NCBI GenBank assembly: GCA_004322425.1
Contig: SCVJ01000053.1
Span: 1-37,510, forward strand
DNA length: 37,510 nucleotides
DNA from: Chitinophagaceae bacterium
GTDB lineage: Bacteria; Bacteroidota; Bacteroidia; Chitinophagales; Chitinophagaceae
Direction of reading: 5' to 3'
Both the position numbers and the translations under genes were made by a program. Each line of letters opens with the position of its first letter. Position 1 is the stretch's first letter. A model generated the notes under the pieces. It did not search any database. It saw only the letters and a program-made list of their open reading frames with translations, and had not been told where the DNA came from. This document shows, piece after piece, positions 34,101-37,510 of the stretch.

Positions 34101-35153
34101 TTAATGCCCTTTCTTATTCGCTAATTGTCCGCAAGCGGCATCAATATCCCGGCCTCTGCTTCTTCTCACACGAACATTCACTCTTTGCTTTTCGAGATGG
34201 TTTACAAAAGCCATCGTTTTTTCTTCATCCGGTTTTTCAAATCGTGCAGCATCAATAGGATTGTATTCAATAATATTCACGAGATCAACGGGCACTTGAC
34301 GATATAATTTAATAAGCTCATCGGCATCTTTCAATGAGTCGTTGAAATTCTTGAAGAGAATGTATTCAAAAGTGATTTCATTTTTTGTTTGCCGATAAAA
34401 ATAATTCAATGCGTCTACTAATGATTGAATATTGTTAGTATCATTGATGGGCATTATTTCATGTCTTTTTTTATCATTGGCGGCGTGCAATGAAAGTGCC
34501 AATTTGAATTTTACATCGTCGTCGCCCAATTGTTTTATTTGTTTGGAAACACCTGCTGTGGAAACTGTAATTCTTCGTGGGCTCATACCCAATCCATCCG
34601 TTGCAGAAATCCGTTCAATGGCTTTTAATACATTTTTATAATTTAACAAAGGCTCACCCATTCCCATAAAAACTATATTGCTTAATTTTTTTTCAAAAAT
34701 TTCCAAACTTTGTTGGTTCAGCAAAACCACTTCATCATAAATTTCGTCGAAGGTTAAATTTCGTTCACGCTTCATATATCCCGTAGCACAAAATTTACAA
34801 CTCAAGCTGCAGCCGATTTGAGAAGAAACACAAGCCGTCCTTCTTTCCTCGGTAGGAATTAGCACCCCTTCTACAAAATGATTATCAAAAGTTTTGAATC
34901 GGCTTTTAATCGTTCCGTCGGTAGAATTTTGCTTTGTATCAACTACTAAAGCCGGAAGGATAAAATCACTACTAAGTTTTTGACGCAACTCTTTACTTAA
35001 GTTGCTCATAGCGTCAAAGTTCTGAACAGGTTTTAACCAAAGCCACTCGTACACTTGCTTTGCTCTGAATTTTTTTTCATTCAACGTCTCAAAATACTGC
35101 TCTATATCGCTAAGCGAAAGGGTTCTGATATTCTTTAATTCTGTTGTCAACAT
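34101..35153 (-). CDS. rlmN: 23S rRNA/tRNA adenine C2-methyltransferase RlmN
   Basis: Radical-SAM enzyme that methylates C2 of A2503 in 23S rRNA and A37 of some tRNAs. The [4Fe-4S] motif is CSLSCKFC (Cys115, 119, 122), followed by ATGYMKRERNLT; VFMGMGEPLLNY is the typical SAM-binding GGE-like segment; and the methyl-carrying cysteine near the C-terminus is in DIDAACGQL. 350 residues from the ATG at 35153. An ATG five codons upstream (35168) lies at the promoter box itself and is therefore unlikely to be transcribed. It has no Cfr-specific features that I can recognise. The Spy-like gene follows after 79 bases. Confidence 0.94.
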   Translation of the reverse strand: MLTTELKNIRTLSLSDIEQYFETLNEKKFRAKQVYEWLWLKPVQNFDAMSNLSKELRQKLSSDFILPALVVDTKQNSTDGTIKSRFKTFDNHFVEGVLIPTEERRTACVSSQIGCSLSCKFCATGYMKRERNLTFDEIYDEVVLLNQQSLEIFEKKLSNIVFMGMGEPLLNYKNVLKAIERISATDGLGMSPRRITVSTAGVSKQIKQLGDDDVKFKLALSLHAANDKKRHEIMPINDTNNIQSLVDALNYFYRQTKNEITFEYILFKNFNDSLKDADELIKLYRQVPVDLVNIIEYNPIDAARFEKPDEEKTMAFVNHLEKQRVNVRVRRSRGRDIDAACGQLANKKGH

Positions 35154-35157
35154 TTGG

Positions 35158-35165
35158 CAAAGGTA
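35158..35165 (-). promoter_or_regulatory. Candidate -7 box for rlmN, suggesting a leaderless transcript
   Basis: TACCTTTG on the minus strand fits TAnnTTTG and is only four bases (CCAA) from the ATG at 35153. With the usual start about five bases past the box, transcription would begin at or next to the start codon. Confidence 0.5.
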
Positions 35166-35219
35166 CATTTCAACCCAGATTGCTAACTCTTAATTATTTT
35201 TGATACCATAAAGAAATCT

Positions 35220-36413
35220 ATGAAAGCAGTTTATGTTGTTGATGCGGTTCGAACTCCCATTGGAAAATATGGTGGTTCATTAAGTTCTATTCGCCCGGAT
35301 GATTTGCTGGCGCAAGCTATTAAGTCGTTGGTTGCAAGAAATCATTCCATTGATGTTGCGGCTATTGAAGAAGTTATTGCGGGTGACGCCAATCAAGCGG
35401 GAGAAGATAATCGGAATGTTGCAAGAATGGCATCGTTGCTAGCGGGATTACCTGTTTCAGTTGCTGGAAATACAGTAAATAGATTATGTGCTTCCGGATT
35501 ACAAGCCATCATGGATGGGGCACGACAAATTATGTGTGGTGATGCCGAAATGATTATTGCTTGCGGTGTGGAAAGTATGTCAAGAGCTCCATTTGTTATG
35601 CCAAAATCTGCAGCAGCTTTCAGTCGTGAGGCAAAAATTTTTGATACAACTATGGGTTGGCGGTTCATCAATAAAAATTTGGCAGAAATGTATCAACCAT
35701 ATTCAATGGGAGAAACTGCAGAAAATGTTGCCAACCAATGGAAAATATCTCGACAAGAACAAGATGAATTTGCATTGGCTTCTCAACAAAAATATTTTTT
35801 TGCAAAAAATAGAAACAAATGGGACGCCGAATTAGCAGCTGTGGAAATGAACAACAACGGAATGATTAGTTGGGTTACTACTGATGAACATCCACGAGAA
35901 ACAACAATTTCAAAACTATCATCCTTGCAACCTGCATTTGTAAAAGATGGAACTGTAACAGCTGGTAATTCCTCTGGCATAAACGATGGTGCAGCTGCAA
36001 TGCTTTTAGCAAGTGAAGCCGCTATTAAAAAATATAATTTAACTCCGATAGCCAAAGTTGTTTCAATGGCAGTTGCCGGTGTTGATCCTGCAATAATGGG
36101 TATTGGCCCTGTTCCTGCTACACAAAAAGCATTACAAAGAGCAAGACTTTCTATTTCAGATTTGGATTTGATTGAATTAAATGAAGCCTTTGCATCGCAA
36201 TCGCTAGCGTGCATAAAAGAATTAGGATTGGATATAAATAAAGTAAATGTAAATGGAGGTGCTATTGCATTAGGCCATCCTTTAGGATGCAGCGGTGTTA
36301 GAATTTCTACAACTTTATTGCATGAAATGAAAAGAGAAAATTTAAAATATGGATTAGCCACAATGTGTGTTGGCGTTGGACAAGGTGTGGCTGTAATTTA
36401 TCAATCCATATAA
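35220..36413 (+). CDS. Thiolase family acyl-CoA acetyltransferase, PcaF/PaaJ-like
   Basis: Degradative-type thiolase, 397 residues. Catalytic residues: nucleophile Cys90 (VNRLCASGLQA), His353 (GGAIALGHPLGCSG) and Cys383 (ATMCVGVGQG). The segments VVDAVRTPIGKYGG, DANQAGEDNRNVARMA and MGIGPVPATQKAL resemble 3-oxoadipyl-CoA thiolases (PcaF/PaaJ) more than FadA, but a general acetyl-CoA C-acyltransferase in beta-oxidation remains possible. No other aromatic-degradation or beta-oxidation gene is in the window. It is divergent from rlmN across about 65 bases; the SusC-like gene lies 153 bases downstream. Confidence 0.88.
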   Translation: MKAVYVVDAVRTPIGKYGGSLSSIRPDDLLAQAIKSLVARNHSIDVAAIEEVIAGDANQAGEDNRNVARMASLLAGLPVSVAGNTVNRLCASGLQAIMDGARQIMCGDAEMIIACGVESMSRAPFVMPKSAAAFSREAKIFDTTMGWRFINKNLAEMYQPYSMGETAENVANQWKISRQEQDEFALASQQKYFFAKNRNKWDAELAAVEMNNNGMISWVTTDEHPRETTISKLSSLQPAFVKDGTVTAGNSSGINDGAAAMLLASEAAIKKYNLTPIAKVVSMAVAGVDPAIMGIGPVPATQKALQRARLSISDLDLIELNEAFASQSLACIKELGLDINKVNVNGGAIALGHPLGCSGVRISTTLLHEMKRENLKYGLATMCVGVGQGVAVIYQSI

Positions 36414-36566
36414 AAAATACTCCTTTACCGTCCATCATTTTTGCTGTAATTTTTTGTAAAAAATTTGTCATTTCTTATTTCGGTTTGATTATTATGTTAT
36501 AGATTACAGTCTTCTCTATTTAACCAAACTAAAAAAGAACTTAAATTTTAAATTAAAACTGCAATT

Positions 36567-37510
36567 ATGAGAAAATTGTTAATCTTTTTTTTGTGTCAAT
36601 TTTTTCTCCTCTATGGAGTTCAGGCACAGGAAAAAACAATTACCGGAAAAGTAACCGATGAAACGGGTGCACCGGTAGCCAATGCTTCTATTGTTGTCCG
36701 AGGTTCCAAAACAGGAACAAGTTCAAAAACCGACGGAGGTTTTTTATTAAAAGTTCCTGCCGGCAATAATGTTATTTCTATTTCAAGTGTGGGTTATGAA
36801 ACACAACATGTAACTCTTGGAAGTTCATTATTGTACGAAGTAAAACTTAAACACAGCAGCAATCCGTTGGATGAAGTTGTGGTGGTGGGTTTTACACAGT
36901 CCAGAAAAAAAAGAGATGAAGCCGGTGCTATTTCTAGTATTGGTGCGGCGCAATTAGAAAATTTGCCGAACACTTCACTCGATCAGGCATTACAAGGAAA
37001 AGCAGCAGGCGTAATGGTGCAAGCAAATAATGGAATTCCCGGTGGATCGATGAATGTTCGAATTCGCGGAGGAAGTTCTATTCAGGCAGGTGTGGACCCT
37101 CTTTATGTAGTGGACGGAATACAAATGAATACACGCAGCGACGCAAACTATTCTCAATCCAACCCATTGGCATTTTTAAATCCCGACGATATTCAATCGA
37201 TCGATATTATTAAAGATGCAGCTACCGCAGCTATTTATGGATCGGCAGCAGCAAACGGTGTGGTGCTTATTACGACTAAAAAAGGAAGAGCGGGCAAAAC
37301 AAAATTTACGGCTAATTATTATACGGGTACTGTTAAGCCTATTAAAGTTTTAGATGTTACCAATAGCGCTGAATATTTTCGGCTTCGTTCAGAAGCGTAT
37401 GGTAACAGCAATAATTTACCATTCGATGATTTAGCTATTAAACGAATAACACTAAATGAACTACGGGTTCCCGGTGCAGCAGCTTTTACGGTGGCACAAG
37501 CAGACTCAGC
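36567..37510 (+). CDS. SusC/RagA-family TonB-dependent outer-membrane receptor (partial, 3' end outside window)
   Basis: An open frame from ATG 36567 runs off the window after 314 codons. It starts with a signal peptide (cleavage probably after VQA, residue 20), then a carboxypeptidase-regulatory-like beta-sandwich (about 23-105, opening KTITGKVTDETGAPV) and the plug domain. A TonB-box-like DEVVVVGF lies at the junction, and SusC signatures DPLYVVDGIQMN, SIDIIKDAATAAIYGSAAA and NGVVLITTKKGRAG follow. Such receptors import glycans, peptides or other large nutrients together with a SusD lipoprotein, powered by TonB/ExbBD, which this window also encodes. Full length should be about 1000 residues. 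The 153-base leader region shows no clear promoter box or terminator. Confidence 0.93.
   Translation, partial: MRKLLIFFLCQFFLLYGVQAQEKTITGKVTDETGAPVANASIVVRGSKTGTSSKTDGGFLLKVPAGNNVISISSVGYETQHVTLGSSLLYEVKLKHSSNPLDEVVVVGFTQSRKKRDEAGAISSIGAAQLENLPNTSLDQALQGKAAGVMVQANNGIPGGSMNVRIRGGSSIQAGVDPLYVVDGIQMNTRSDANYSQSNPLAFLNPDDIQSIDIIKDAATAAIYGSAAANGVVLITTKKGRAGKTKFTANYYTGTVKPIKVLDVTNSAEYFRLRSEAYGNSNNLPFDDLAIKRITLNELRVPGAAAFTVAQADS

Noticed and set aside
35783-36361. 192-codon minus-strand frame within the thiolase gene
   Set aside because: Fully antisense to a conserved thiolase with intact catalytic residues; the composition is a mirror of the coding strand.
1-37510. Search for CRISPR repeats, tRNA or rRNA genes, full insertion sequences, toxin-antitoxin or phage-defence genes
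   Set aside because: No regularly spaced repeats, cloverleaf-like sequences, rRNA-like stretches, transposase or defence domains were seen by reading; apart from the integrase remnant the window is housekeeping genes.

Overview
The window reads as a chromosomal segment of an AT-rich member of the Bacteroidota, most likely near the Chitinophagaceae or related Sphingobacteriia-type lineages. The signs are a SusC/RagA outer-membrane receptor, an exbB-exbD-exbD-tonB cluster, a Bacteroidota-type arm-domain integrase, an M12-like DUF5117 metalloprotease, absence of Shine-Dalgarno sequences, and several TAnnTTTG (-7) promoter boxes of the kind read by the Bacteroidota primary sigma factor. Almost everything is conserved core metabolism or housekeeping; the left edge (about 1-2470) is the only part that looks accessory. 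I found no rRNA, tRNA, CRISPR array, complete insertion sequence or defence system, and no gene-free stretch longer than 300 bases.

Left edge (1-2466, plus strand): a 3'-truncated tyrosine recombinase, then a translationally coupled pair of lipoproteins, a TlpA/ResA-like thioredoxin and a beta-propeller (BNR/sialidase-like) protein with a CDCC motif. 2489-8514 (minus): mnmE, then tonB, two exbD genes and exbB (transcribed exbB to tonB and closed by a terminator), then an orphan MacB/FtsX-type ABC permease. 8627-11173 (minus): a large secreted metzincin-like metalloprotease with its own promoter box and terminator. 11346-12026 (plus): a YhhN-family membrane protein.

12031-25170 (minus): a complete 14-gene nuoABCDEFGHIJKLMN operon for respiratory complex I, compact throughout, with a promoter box ahead of nuoA. 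The peripheral arm carries all expected Fe-S ligands, but NuoG is only 372 residues and lacks the molybdopterin-oxidoreductase-like C-terminal domain. ExbB/ExbD/TonB and the SusC receptor at the right edge would draw on the proton gradient that this complex builds.

25237-28923 (minus): translation and DNA-damage genes dinB, rimM, rpsP and ffh, with an intrinsic terminator between rpsP and rimM and hairpins in the rpsP and ffh leaders. 29209-31604 (plus): START-like protein, LptF/LptG-family permease and OsmC-family protein. 31605-35153 (minus): two pseudouridine synthases (RluA and RsuA/RluB types), a Spy-like periplasmic protein with five LTxxQ motifs, and rlmN. 35220-37510 (plus): a PcaF-type thiolase and the first 314 codons of a SusC/RagA receptor cut by the window edge.

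No convincing new multi-gene system is present. The items most worth a second look are the thioredoxin/CDCC-propeller pair, the shortened NuoG, the five-motif Spy-like protein, and the promoter architecture (a probable leaderless rlmN mRNA and a 5'-terminal hairpin on the rpsP mRNA).
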